Source of the DNA: Sulfurospirillum sp. 1612
Lineage (GTDB): Bacteria > Campylobacterota > Campylobacteria > Campylobacterales > Sulfurospirillaceae
Length of the DNA: 64,000 nucleotides
Direction of reading: 5' to 3'
Assembly: GCF_036556685.1 (NCBI RefSeq)
Contig: NZ_CP140614.1
Coordinates: 186,001 to 250,000, forward strand
Shown here: positions 1 to 6,992 of the stretch, in pieces
Numbering within the stretch: position 1 is the first letter of the stretch
Layout of the letters: each line of letters begins with the position of its first letter
The notes under the pieces: model-generated
Told to the model about the DNA's origin: nothing
The model's input: only the letters and a program-made list of their open reading frames with translations
Database searches by the model: none
Position numbers and translations under genes: made by a program

Positions 1-921
1 AGGAACAAAAAGTTTTTTGAGGATTAAGAGCATCAAAATCAAGCCGATGAGGGTAAAACATAGTGTCATGATAATATTTTTGATGAATTGATTGCCGATT
101 TCTTGATACGCTTCTTTTGTTGTTGTTGAGATGACGAGTTTCCAGCCGGTTCCCTTGATGGTATCAAAGGCGATGATTTTACTGCTATCATGATCGTGAT
201 ATTCTAATAAGCCCTGTTTAGATTTCAAGATGTTTTGTTTGATTTGGGATAGAGATTTTTTAAGCATAGCGTGTTGTTGGGGTGAATGAAATTGTTTTGG
301 ATACGCTAAAAGGGTGCCGTGATTGTTGAGCATAAAAGCGTATCCGCCTTTGACTTTGATATTTTTTACGATATTTTCTATGTCTGAAAAATTATTGACA
401 GCAGCCAATACTCCGACAAATTTTGAACTATCACTTCCCATTTTTACTAAAAAAGCATAAGATTTTTTACCCGTTGTGTCGTTGATATAGACATCAGATA
501 TTTCATCATGATGTGATGTTGTTGCTTTTTGATACCACGCTTGTTTTCTTGGGTCCTCATTATTTTTGAGTGGATTTAAAGAAGAGCTGACAAATCTTCC
601 ATCTTCTTGGAATCCCATATAAACATCGCTAGCTTGCATCACCTTTTGAAAACTTCTAAATCTTTTTAATAGATAACTGTCTGAGCGATTTTCTGGATTG
701 GTTAAACTTTTGGATATATTAAGAAGTACCTGATGCTTGAATGAAATCGCATCACCGATTGCTGAGGCATTTGAGGTGGCGAGGTCCTTTAAAATGGTGC
801 CGACCTTTTGTTCCATTAAACTCTTTGATGCTTGATAACTTAAGATATTGCTTGAGAGTAAACTCAAGACCAATATCACACCGACTGATACATAAATTTT
901 GTTTTTAAATCCTAATTTCAT
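1..921 (-). CDS. Cache-domain sensory transducer, probably a methyl-accepting chemotaxis protein (3' part cut by window edge)
   Basis: The frame is open from an ATG at 921, preceded by an AAAGGTGG ribosome site, to the window edge (307 codons). Residues about 9-29 form a transmembrane helix. A long extracytoplasmic region follows, with the look of a double Cache ligand-binding domain, including an AWYQKA segment and a 'GVLAAV' strand. A second hydrophobic helix near residues 283-303 leads into what should be a HAMP linker. This layout is typical of chemoreceptors that bind small organic ligands in the periplasm. The signalling domain lies outside the window, so a histidine kinase or GGDEF protein with the same sensor cannot be excluded. 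Confidence 0.7.
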   Translation of the reverse strand, partial: MKLGFKNKIYVSVGVILVLSLLSSNILSYQASKSLMEQKVGTILKDLATSNASAIGDAISFKHQVLLNISKSLTNPENRSDSYLLKRFRSFQKVMQASDVYMGFQEDGRFVSSSLNPLKNNEDPRKQAWYQKATTSHHDEISDVYINDTTGKKSYAFLVKMGSDSSKFVGVLAAVNNFSDIENIVKNIKVKGGYAFMLNNHGTLLAYPKQFHSPQQHAMLKKSLSQIKQNILKSKQGLLEYHDHDSSKIIAFDTIKGTGWKLVISTTTKEAYQEIGNQFIKNIIMTLCFTLIGLILMLLILKKLFVP

Positions 922-1011
922 TGTAAAACCACCTTTTGGAACTGTAATTTTACCCTAAAAAAATAAAGATATTAAAAATTTAATGATTTATTTTATGGTT
1001 TAAGATTGATA

Positions 1012-1043
1012 AAAAGTGCAGAAGTTGAAATTTCTACACTTTT
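1012..1043 (-). terminator. Stem-loop terminator after the CDGSH gene
   Basis: A 12-base arm (AAAAGTGCAGAA on the + strand) pairs with TTCTACACTTTT across an 8-base loop, with one mismatch that becomes a G-T wobble in the minus-strand RNA. The A-run and T-run flanks allow it to act in both directions. It lies 10 bases past the CDGSH stop codon and separates it from the transducer gene. Confidence 0.6.
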
Positions 1044-1052
1044 CTTTGAGTA

Positions 1053-1268
1053 TTACACCGATGCGTGAGTTCCATCACAAAAGGGTAGATTGTTGCTTTT
1101 TTTACACGTACAAAGATGATAATTTTTGCTCTCTTTGACACTAAAATGTAGTGGCTTAAAACGTGTATCTCGGTGCGCACCATCGCATAATACGGTGTCT
1201 TTACTTTTACCACAGGTGCAAAATAGATATTTTTTTTCTGCTTCTAACTTCATGCTAATAGGTCCCAT
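1053..1268 (-). CDS. CDGSH-type iron-sulfur domain protein, tandem motifs
   Basis: This 71-residue protein consists of two CDGSH motifs, each of the form C-x-C-x2-S-x3-4-x-C-D-G-x-H: CTCGKSKDTVLCDGAH and CTCKKSNNLPFCDGTH. In this family each motif binds a redox-active [2Fe-2S] cluster through three Cys and one His, and bacterial two-motif members are small cytosolic proteins. The role is unproven; redox or iron-sulfur homeostasis is usual for relatives. The ATG at 1268 has an AAAGGA ribosome site seven bases upstream. The gene is followed by a terminator, and the MarR gene upstream ends 46 bases away, so the two may be co-transcribed. Confidence 0.85.
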   Translation of the reverse strand: MGPISMKLEAEKKYLFCTCGKSKDTVLCDGAHRDTRFKPLHFSVKESKNYHLCTCKKSNNLPFCDGTHASV

Positions 1269-1314
1269 AAATCAATCCTTTATTAAAGTATTTAGTGTGT
1301 AGTGCTACTGAAAA

Positions 1315-1767
1315 TTACTGTGCTTTTTGTAGTTTTCTCAGTAGGGTAAACAAAGTCTCCACATCATCATCATCAAACGCTTCAAAATAAGATTCAAAAT
1401 TTTTGACATGCTGGGGAAACAACCGCTCGATAACATCTTTTCCTTTAGGGGCGATAGAGAGTATTGAAGCGCGTTGATCTTTTTCATTGGTATGTGTTGT
1501 GATGTATCCATCTCGTTTGAGATTTCGTACCACAACAGTAGTATTCCCAGGGGTGCTCATCGTGAGTTTTGTAATAGAACCGATGGTGAGATCACCACGG
1601 TGATAGAGAACTTCTAAGACTTGAAATTGATTCATGGTTAAGTCAAAAGTGTGAATATAGCCGGTCTCTTTTGCTCTAATCTTATGGTATGACCTGAAAA
1701 GCTGTATCCACGTTTTCATCAATTTGTCTGCTCGTGTACCGTAGCTTTTTGTGCTTTTTATCTTCAT
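1315..1767 (-). CDS. MarR-family transcriptional regulator
   Basis: The 150-residue length and layout fit MarR: an N-terminal dimerisation helix, a winged helix-turn-helix around residues 55-105 (LTIGSITKLTMSTPGNTTVV then the wing with KDGYITTHTNEKDQRAS), and a C-terminal helix pair. The D-x-R motif of the wing (DQRA) is present. MarR dimers bind palindromic operators and are released by small ligands or thiol oxidation; no Cys is present, which argues against thiol sensing. A perfect 18-base palindrome sits inside its own promoter (1791-1808), so autorepression is likely. The target may include the downstream CDGSH gene. AGGAG lies seven bases before the ATG. Confidence 0.85.
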   Translation of the reverse strand: MKIKSTKSYGTRADKLMKTWIQLFRSYHKIRAKETGYIHTFDLTMNQFQVLEVLYHRGDLTIGSITKLTMSTPGNTTVVVRNLKRDGYITTHTNEKDQRASILSIAPKGKDVIERLFPQHVKNFESYFEAFDDDDVETLFTLLRKLQKAQ

Positions 1768-1786
1768 CTACCAACTCCTGAAAATC

Positions 1787-1815
1787 ATTATATTACTAAT
1801 TAGTAATAATGTCAA
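1787..1815 (-). promoter_or_regulatory. Consensus sigma-70 promoter with a MarR operator in its spacer
   Basis: Read on the minus strand, TTGACA (1810-1815), a 17-base spacer and TATAAT (1787-1792) form a perfect consensus promoter. The perfect palindrome TATTACTAATTAGTAATA (1791-1808) fills the spacer and touches the -10 element, so a bound MarR dimer would block RNA polymerase. It lies 23 bases upstream of the MarR start codon. Promoter and palindrome are seen directly; the identity of the binder is inferred from position. Confidence 0.8.
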
Positions 1816-1832
1816 GCATCATCATGATAATT

Positions 1833-2495
1833 TTATTTTTTGAAATTTTGCACAAGTCCGACTACTTTTCCAATAATCCTCACCGCTTCAAAATCAATCA
1901 TTTCTGCCTCATAAGCAGGATTTTCAGAAATGAGTTTGAGTTTGCCAGATACGGTGATATCCAGACGTTTGACTAAAAGACCTCCGGGTGTGTGAAGGAC
2001 GTAAATCTCTTTTTTATCTTTGTGCACGGTGGTGTTGTTCCTATCAATAAAAAGAATCGCATGATCGTTGATGAGAGGTTCCATCGAATCACCAATGGCA
2101 TTGAGGGCTTCGATGTGTTTGAGGTTACTTTTGTTAGCCAACGTGGCCGTAAGTGTTTCATCGAGTGTTAGGTATTCAAAATCTTCTTGATCATTGAGTG
2201 CACCGCCTCCTGCTGAGGTATTGACGTGTTTAAAGTACTTGATTGTTATGAGTTTGTTAGTTGTTTGCATGAGTGAGTCTGGGGATTGGTCAAATAAGAT
2301 ATAGTTAATCACAATGTTCTCTTTAGCACAAAACTCGATAATCGATTTAAGGGGGACATTATTGTTCTTTTTGGAGCGACTGTAATGTTCTTTGGAAATA
2401 CCCAGCGCTTGGGCGATATCTGAGTCATATATCTTTGTATTGCGTTTTTGTTGCAAATACATTCTGATTTTTTCTGTGATTTTTTTGAAATCCAT
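1833..2495 (-). CDS. LexA/CI-like repressor with S24 self-cleaving peptidase domain
   Basis: The N-terminal part (about residues 1-60) holds a helix-turn-helix (DIAQALGISKEHYSR). The C-terminal half is a peptidase S24 domain: an Ala-Gly pair in SAGGG (residues 95-96), the catalytic Ser in GDSMEP (137) and the Lys in LLVKRL (176). The spacing matches the LexA/UmuD/CI Ser-Lys dyad. In that family RecA-ssDNA triggers cleavage at Ala-Gly and derepression. The gene is divergent from the Y-family polymerase with inverted repeats between, which suggests a small damage-inducible unit. Two ATGs are in tandem; the second (2495) is better spaced from AGGAG. A phage-derived or purely regulatory role is possible. 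Confidence 0.8.
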   Translation of the reverse strand: MDFKKITEKIRMYLQQKRNTKIYDSDIAQALGISKEHYSRSKKNNNVPLKSIIEFCAKENIVINYILFDQSPDSLMQTTNKLITIKYFKHVNTSAGGGALNDQEDFEYLTLDETLTATLANKSNLKHIEALNAIGDSMEPLINDHAILFIDRNNTTVHKDKKEIYVLHTPGGLLVKRLDITVSGKLKLISENPAYEAEMIDFEAVRIIGKVVGLVQNFKK

Positions 2496-2510
2496 CATGA
2501 TCTCCTGATG

Positions 2511-2563
2511 ATTGATATCTTTATCAATTTATTTGCTTATTATATCAAAAATAGGGATAATAA
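2511..2563. promoter_or_regulatory. Divergent promoter region with two inverted repeats (candidate S24-repressor operators)
   Basis: ATTGATA-TCTT-TATCAAT (2511-2528) is a perfect inverted repeat with a 4-base spacer, 15 bases upstream of the repressor start. A second, wider repeat, TTATTAT (2537-2543) and ATAATAA (2557-2563), lies closer to the polymerase gene. Either could be the operator; the first is the stronger candidate. Its AT-rich half sites do not resemble the CTGT-type LexA box, so a private operator is inferred. Confidence 0.5.
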
Positions 2564-2585
2564 CGCGAGTATTTAAAGGAAATTG

Positions 2586-3872
2586 ATGAAGATACATATG
2601 GATTTGGACTGTTTTTTTGCATCATGTGAGCGGACGAAAAACCCTATGCTTATGGGCAAACCCATCGCGGTGGGTGGACGCAGTGATGTGCGCATCTTTG
2701 AAAAGGGCTACACGCAGCGTAAACTTTACAATCAAAATAGCGGTGCTTTTGTCCCCAATGTTTTTTATTCTAATAAGCAACAATGGCGCGCCAAAACAGA
2801 AGAGTATTTTTTTGAAAAAACAGATCATAAAACAAAAATCCGAGGCATTATCACCACCGCTTCGTATGAAGCACGCGCCTATAAAATTAAAACAGGAATG
2901 ACTATCAATGAGGCATTGCAACTTTGTCCAAAACTCATCGTGTTGCCGCCCAATCATCTTTTATATCATGAATTATCACACCAATTGGCTCAATTTTTAG
3001 CTACAAAGATTCCACTATTGGAACAATACAGTATTGATGAATTTTTTGGAGATTTGAGCGGTTGGGTTAAGGATGAGGATATGGTGTCTTATTGTGAACA
3101 TTTAAAAGATGAGATTTTAAAGCGTTTTGGGTTGCCGATATCTTTTGGTATTGCACAGTCCAAATGGGCTGCCAAATTAGCCACAACGCATGCCAAGCCT
3201 TTTGGAGTGTGCCAAATCAAACCAGAGGAGTGGGACGCCTTTATTCGTGAGATGAAAATCGAGCAATTTCCCGGTATCTCAAAAGGATACAAAAAACGAC
3301 TCAATGCCCGAGGGATTGAAACGTTAGGAGATATCAAGGAGGCAAAAGCGCTTTTTTATTCTTGGAAAAAACCTGGAATCCAGCTTTATAAAAGAGTGCA
3401 GGGGATTGATGAGGAGCAAATCCATCCCCAACATCCTCGCAAATCCATCGGAATCAGCCGCACGTTTGATCCGATTAAAAAACGTGATGAAGTACTGCGT
3501 CGAGCCGTAATCTTGGCGCGAAATCTCACCTATACGACGCTTCATCTTGGACTCAATCCGACAACTTATTATATGAAAATTCGCTATGAAGTAGGGCTTA
3601 AAGAGGAGTGCCGCATCAGTGTTGAGCGGCTGTTTCATGAGCGGTTTTTTAAAGCTCTCGTGATAGAGATGTTCTCCAAAATCGATAAACATCACACTCA
3701 AGCGATTAAATACATTGGCTTGAGTGTGTCAAATTTCATGGAATACAAAAACAGACCTTACGATTTGCTTCATTTTGATAAAGATACCAAACACAATAAA
3801 CTCAGCCACAGTATCCAAACCCTTAGAGACAAATACGGAATCGATGTCGTCAAAACGGCCAATGAAATATAG
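2586..3872 (+). CDS. dinB: Y-family DNA polymerase (DinB/Pol IV type) with an N-terminal insertion
   Basis: Translesion polymerase. The palm begins MKIHMDLDCFF, with metal-binding Asp6, and contains the YSIDEFFGD motif with the catalytic Asp-Glu near residues 151-152. The motif TTASYEARAYKIKTGM is the fingers signature. At 428 residues it is longer than E. coli Pol IV (351). About 50 residues are inserted between the IAVGG strand and RGIITTASYEAR, roughly residues 34-85. The ATG at 2586 follows AAAGGA by five bases. It is divergent from a LexA-like repressor that probably controls it. It ends at a bidirectional hairpin. UmuC is a less good match because the typical UmuC C-terminus is absent. 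Confidence 0.88.
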   Translation: MKIHMDLDCFFASCERTKNPMLMGKPIAVGGRSDVRIFEKGYTQRKLYNQNSGAFVPNVFYSNKQQWRAKTEEYFFEKTDHKTKIRGIITTASYEARAYKIKTGMTINEALQLCPKLIVLPPNHLLYHELSHQLAQFLATKIPLLEQYSIDEFFGDLSGWVKDEDMVSYCEHLKDEILKRFGLPISFGIAQSKWAAKLATTHAKPFGVCQIKPEEWDAFIREMKIEQFPGISKGYKKRLNARGIETLGDIKEAKALFYSWKKPGIQLYKRVQGIDEEQIHPQHPRKSIGISRTFDPIKKRDEVLRRAVILARNLTYTTLHLGLNPTTYYMKIRYEVGLKEECRISVERLFHERFFKALVIEMFSKIDKHHTQAIKYIGLSVSNFMEYKNRPYDLLHFDKDTKHNKLSHSIQTLRDKYGIDVVKTANEI

Positions 3873-3881
3873 CACGATAAA

Positions 3882-3898
3882 AGGGGAGCGCCTCCCCT
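3882..3898. terminator. Bidirectional hairpin between convergent genes
   Basis: AGGGGAG-CGC-CTCCCCT forms a perfect 7-base-pair stem with a 3-base loop. It is flanked by an A-run on the left and by GTGATTTT on the right. It lies between the stop of the Y-family polymerase and the stop of the convergent flavoprotein gene and could end both transcripts. Confidence 0.65.
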
Positions 3899-3904
3899 GT
3901 GATT

Positions 3905-5293
3905 TTAGCTTGCGCCACTGAGATATGTGTGAATGGCTTTGGCGGCGTTTTTGCCCTCTCCTAAGGCTTTGATAACCGTAGCAGCACCACTGGCAGCATC
4001 GCCTCCTGCGAAGGTTCCCTCCACACTGGTCATGTAATTTTCATCAACGATAATGACGCCATTTTTGTCGCGCTTGATTTCTGGAGCGCGATCTAAGAAG
4101 AGTCTGTTTGGTACCGTTCCAAGCGCTTCGATGATGGTATCTACTCCCATATAAAAGTTGCTTCCTGGTATGGGCATAGGGCGCAGACTACCATCTGCTT
4201 GTTCGACCAACTCCATACGAGCAAGTTCCATATAATCGATAAATCCCTCATCATTACCATGGAATCGCACAGGATTGACTAATTCATGAAAGATGATGCC
4301 CTCTTCAAGCGCATGATGGAGCTCCTCAGCTCGTGCAGGGGCATATTCTTTGGTACGTCGGTAGATGATATGTACTTCTTCTGCACCTAGGCGTATGGCG
4401 GTTCTGGCCGCATCCATAGCGACATTCCCTGCCCCTAAAACAGCGACGATTTTGCCTACATCAATCGGGGTGTCCCATTCTGGGAATTTGTACGCTTTCA
4501 TCAGATTGGCGCGAATCAAAAATTCATTAGAAGAGTAAACCCCATCGAGTGGATTTTCCCCTTGTATGCCCATGAATTTTGGTGCTCCTGCTCCCATCGC
4601 TAAAAAGACAGCATCATTTTGTGAGACCAATTCATAATAATAGATATTTTGTCCTACGGTATTATTCAGAACGATTTTGACCCCTTTTGCTTCAAGTTTG
4701 GCGACTTCATCATCGACAATATCTTTTGGCAATCGAAACTCAGGGATACCATATTGTAGTACGCCCCCTGCTTTGTGCAATGTTTCATAAATGGTGACAG
4801 CATACCCGTATTTACGACACTCAGCAGCACAAGCAAGCCCTGCCGGTCCTGAGCCAACGATGGCTATGTGTTTGTCTTCATTATCGCTAATACACTCTTG
4901 GACTTCTACTTGATGTGCCGCTCCCCAATCTGCGATAAACGCCTCAAGTTTACCAATAGAAACGGGCTGGTCGAATTTTTTCAAGATACAATCACCCTCG
5001 CACTGTTTTTCCTGAGGGCAGACTCTTCCTGAACAAGCCGGAAAGGCATTGTCTTCTTTGACCAAAAGATAAGCTTCTTTGAATTTTCTCTGCGAAATTA
5101 AAAGGTTCATCTCTTTGATGCCAATATTGACAGGACAAGCACTCTCACATGCTGGTTTTTTACATTGGATACAACGAGCGGCTTCTTCTACGGCTTGGTC
5201 TTCTGTGTAACCATAAGGCACGGAATCAAAGTTTTTGATACGTTGTAAAGCCGGTTGTTCTTTCATCGGGACTCTTGGTTTTATTTTTGGCAT
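3905..5293 (-). CDS. nfnB: NADPH-dependent flavoprotein of the GltD/NfnB/SudA type (large subunit)
   Basis: About 462 residues. The N-terminal region carries the two [4Fe-4S]-binding stretches of this family (CIQCKKPACESACPV and CSGRVCPQEKQCEGDC). Two dinucleotide-binding folds follow: FAD at IVGSGPAGLACA and NADPH at AVLGAGNVAMDAA, with the terminal FAD-contacting GGDAASGAATV. The family covers the glutamate synthase small subunit, sulfide dehydrogenase SudA and the large subunit of the bifurcating NADH-ferredoxin:NADP oxidoreductase. The immediately upstream partner is a SudB/NfnA-type subunit, so Nfn/Sud is favoured over GltD; no gltB is in view. ATG at 5293 lies nine bases after AAAGGAGG; the in-frame GTG at 5302 touches that site and is unlikely. 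Confidence 0.85.
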   Translation of the reverse strand: MPKIKPRVPMKEQPALQRIKNFDSVPYGYTEDQAVEEAARCIQCKKPACESACPVNIGIKEMNLLISQRKFKEAYLLVKEDNAFPACSGRVCPQEKQCEGDCILKKFDQPVSIGKLEAFIADWGAAHQVEVQECISDNEDKHIAIVGSGPAGLACAAECRKYGYAVTIYETLHKAGGVLQYGIPEFRLPKDIVDDEVAKLEAKGVKIVLNNTVGQNIYYYELVSQNDAVFLAMGAGAPKFMGIQGENPLDGVYSSNEFLIRANLMKAYKFPEWDTPIDVGKIVAVLGAGNVAMDAARTAIRLGAEEVHIIYRRTKEYAPARAEELHHALEEGIIFHELVNPVRFHGNDEGFIDYMELARMELVEQADGSLRPMPIPGSNFYMGVDTIIEALGTVPNRLFLDRAPEIKRDKNGVIIVDENYMTSVEGTFAGGDAASGAATVIKALGEGKNAAKAIHTYLSGAS

Positions 5294-6132
5294 TGTCCGC
5301 ACCCTCCTTTATGAGCTTCATAATATTCATTGGCGATTTTTTCTTCTTTTTTGAACATACCATAGCGTTTCATCGCACGGGTCCAATTCACTTTTCTGCT
5401 ATCAAACATCGGGCCATCGACACAGGCTAGTTTCATCTCTCCATCGATATAAAGACGACATGCTCCACACATGCCTGAGCCATCGACCATCATCTGTCTT
5501 GTGGTGAAAAGATTGTCGATATTGTTGATAGCAAGAATCGTCGAGACGGCTTTCATGGTAGGCAATTTACCTCCTCCAAAGACAAAGTCAATCGGCACGT
5601 CATTTTTGAGTAATCTCTTGAGTGTCGTGACATAGCTGCCTGCATCACCAAATGAACCATCTTCGGTTGTGATGAAGTGGCGATCGGCCACATTTTTTGC
5701 TAGGTATTCATCGGGATAAATCTCTGCTTTACTTGGAAATGTCTGCACTGAGGTGATTGTATTGCCTTCTATTTTTCCTAGTGCGTCACAGATTGCATAA
5801 TTTTCAGCATGTCCACATACCGCATCGGAGAGTACCAGAATATTGCCATAGACCTTCTCTTCAACACCATGGCCCAAAGGACCGATGACATTTTCAAAAG
5901 CCTCTATGCCATCTCTCAATTCCTTAGACGTTTTGCCCAATTTTCGTATGAACATGCTCAGTTTGCCATCTTCTGCTTTCATGACAGACATAGGAATACG
6001 TTCTCCCTCTTTTCTTGTCATGAGCATCACAAACTGTCCCGGATGAAATCGCTCTGCGATCTCAGGAGCTTCAACATCGACCAAAAAATCTATAGAATCC
6101 AGATCGATCATCTTTGTAATCTTAAATGCCAC
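5281..6132 (-). CDS. nfnA: Ferredoxin-NADP reductase-like subunit of the NfnA/SudB type (small subunit)
   Basis: 283 residues: an N-terminal FAD-binding barrel (FHPGQFVML, RIPMSV), a nucleotide-binding domain, and a C-terminal [2Fe-2S] site, DGSGMCGACRL followed by ACVDGP, which is diagnostic for NfnA/SudB. It pairs with the downstream large subunit, whose ATG lies 13 bases inside this gene. Together they would move electrons between NAD(P)H, ferredoxin and possibly sulfide or polysulfide in the cytoplasm. Oddly, the glycine-rich GGGVG-type loop expected after the second domain's first strand reads LVLSDAVCGHAENYA, so the pyridine-nucleotide site may be altered. GTG start with AGGAGG five bases upstream; a consensus promoter lies at 6166-6194. 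Confidence 0.82.
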   Translation of the reverse strand: MAFKITKMIDLDSIDFLVDVEAPEIAERFHPGQFVMLMTRKEGERIPMSVMKAEDGKLSMFIRKLGKTSKELRDGIEAFENVIGPLGHGVEEKVYGNILVLSDAVCGHAENYAICDALGKIEGNTITSVQTFPSKAEIYPDEYLAKNVADRHFITTEDGSFGDAGSYVTTLKRLLKNDVPIDFVFGGGKLPTMKAVSTILAINNIDNLFTTRQMMVDGSGMCGACRLYIDGEMKLACVDGPMFDSRKVNWTRAMKRYGMFKKEEKIANEYYEAHKGGCGQCQK

Positions 6133-6165
6133 GGTACCCTCCTACTTATATTTTAATTTCATATT

Positions 6166-6194
6166 ATTATAATAAGAAAAGAATATGATGTCAA
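6166..6194 (-). promoter_or_regulatory. Consensus sigma-70 promoter for the nfnAB-like operon
   Basis: On the minus strand TTGACA (6189-6194), a 17-base spacer and TATAAT (6166-6171) match the consensus at every position. The start codon is 34 bases downstream of the -10. No palindrome overlaps it, so strong constitutive expression is the simple reading. Confidence 0.75.
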
Positions 6195-6262
6195 AAAACA
6201 CAACTTAGACATAAATAGCGCGTTTATTTTGTTTTATGTGTAGAAAAGGAACATCTATTAAA

Positions 6263-6307
6263 AAGACTAAAATAGTCTTCAAAAACCCGTCTTTTGGGCT
6301 TTTGAAG
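6263..6307 (-). terminator. Tandem stem-loops ending the msrA transcript
   Basis: Reading the minus strand from msrA, the first hairpin pairs CTTCAAAA with TTTTGAAG plus an inner GCCC/GGG-type stem (6277-6307). A second, AAGACTA-TTT-TAGTCTT (6263-6279), overlaps its foot and is followed directly by a T-run. The second has the classical rho-independent form. The two share bases and so are alternatives. Confidence 0.6.
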
Positions 6308-6331
6308 GCATTATGGTAATTTGGAAATTTA

Positions 6332-6928
6332 TTATTTTTTTAAGGTTGGGAATTTTTGTAAAAATTTCTCTACTTTTGGTTTGACAACATAAACACAATA
6401 TCCTTGGTATGGATTTTTCTTGAAGTAGTCTTGGTGGTACGCTTCAGCCTTGTAAAACACAGGGGCAGGAGCGAGTTCTGTCACGATGGGTTTGTTGAAT
6501 TTTGGAGCCTCTTCTTGCATCACTTTTTGCGCGATTTCTTTTTGTGCATCATCGGTATAAAAGATGACCGATCGGTATTGGGTTCCGATATCATTACCTT
6601 GCTGATTGAGTGAGGTGGGGTCATGAATGGCAAAAAAGATATTCAAAAGTTTTTCCAGCGTGACGATGTGCTCATCAAAGGTGACTTTGACGACTTCTGC
6701 ATAGCCGGTTTTTCCAGTACTAACTTGTTCGTATGTTGGGTTTTCTCCCACGCCACCGGCATAGCCACTCTCCACTGACGTGACTCCTTTGACATCTTCA
6801 AATACAGCTTCTAAGCACCAAAAACAACCACCGCCTAATATGACAGTTTGTGAATGTTCCATCTTATCTCCTTTGGCATATGCCATGATAGTCATCAATA
6901 CAAATAACATCAATCCGATTTTCTTCAT
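6332..6928 (-). CDS. msrA: Peptide-methionine (S)-S-oxide reductase MsrA, exported
   Basis: Reduces methionine-S-sulfoxide in oxidised proteins. The catalytic motif GGCFWCLEAVF is at residues 33-43, and the family blocks VESGYAGG, HDPTSLNQQGNDIGTQYRS and YHQDY are intact. The protein has a hydrophobic N-terminal signal (KKIGLMLFVLMTIMAYA), so it should act in the periplasm rather than the cytosol. Length is 198 residues including the signal. No MsrB domain is fused or adjacent. The divergent mla operon begins 64 bases away, and tandem hairpins follow the stop codon. Confidence 0.93.
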   Translation of the reverse strand: MKKIGLMLFVLMTIMAYAKGDKMEHSQTVILGGGCFWCLEAVFEDVKGVTSVESGYAGGVGENPTYEQVSTGKTGYAEVVKVTFDEHIVTLEKLLNIFFAIHDPTSLNQQGNDIGTQYRSVIFYTDDAQKEIAQKVMQEEAPKFNKPIVTELAPAPVFYKAEAYHQDYFKKNPYQGYCVYVVKPKVEKFLQKFPTLKK

Positions 6929-6992
6929 ATCATTTCCTTTGCCACTGCGCCATTTAAGGCAATATTATAATAAATACTATTACAATACTTAC

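Noticed and set aside
6780-6992. Upstream extension of the MlaE reading frame
   Set aside because: It runs antisense through msrA; the ATG at 6993 gives the proper STAS domain start.
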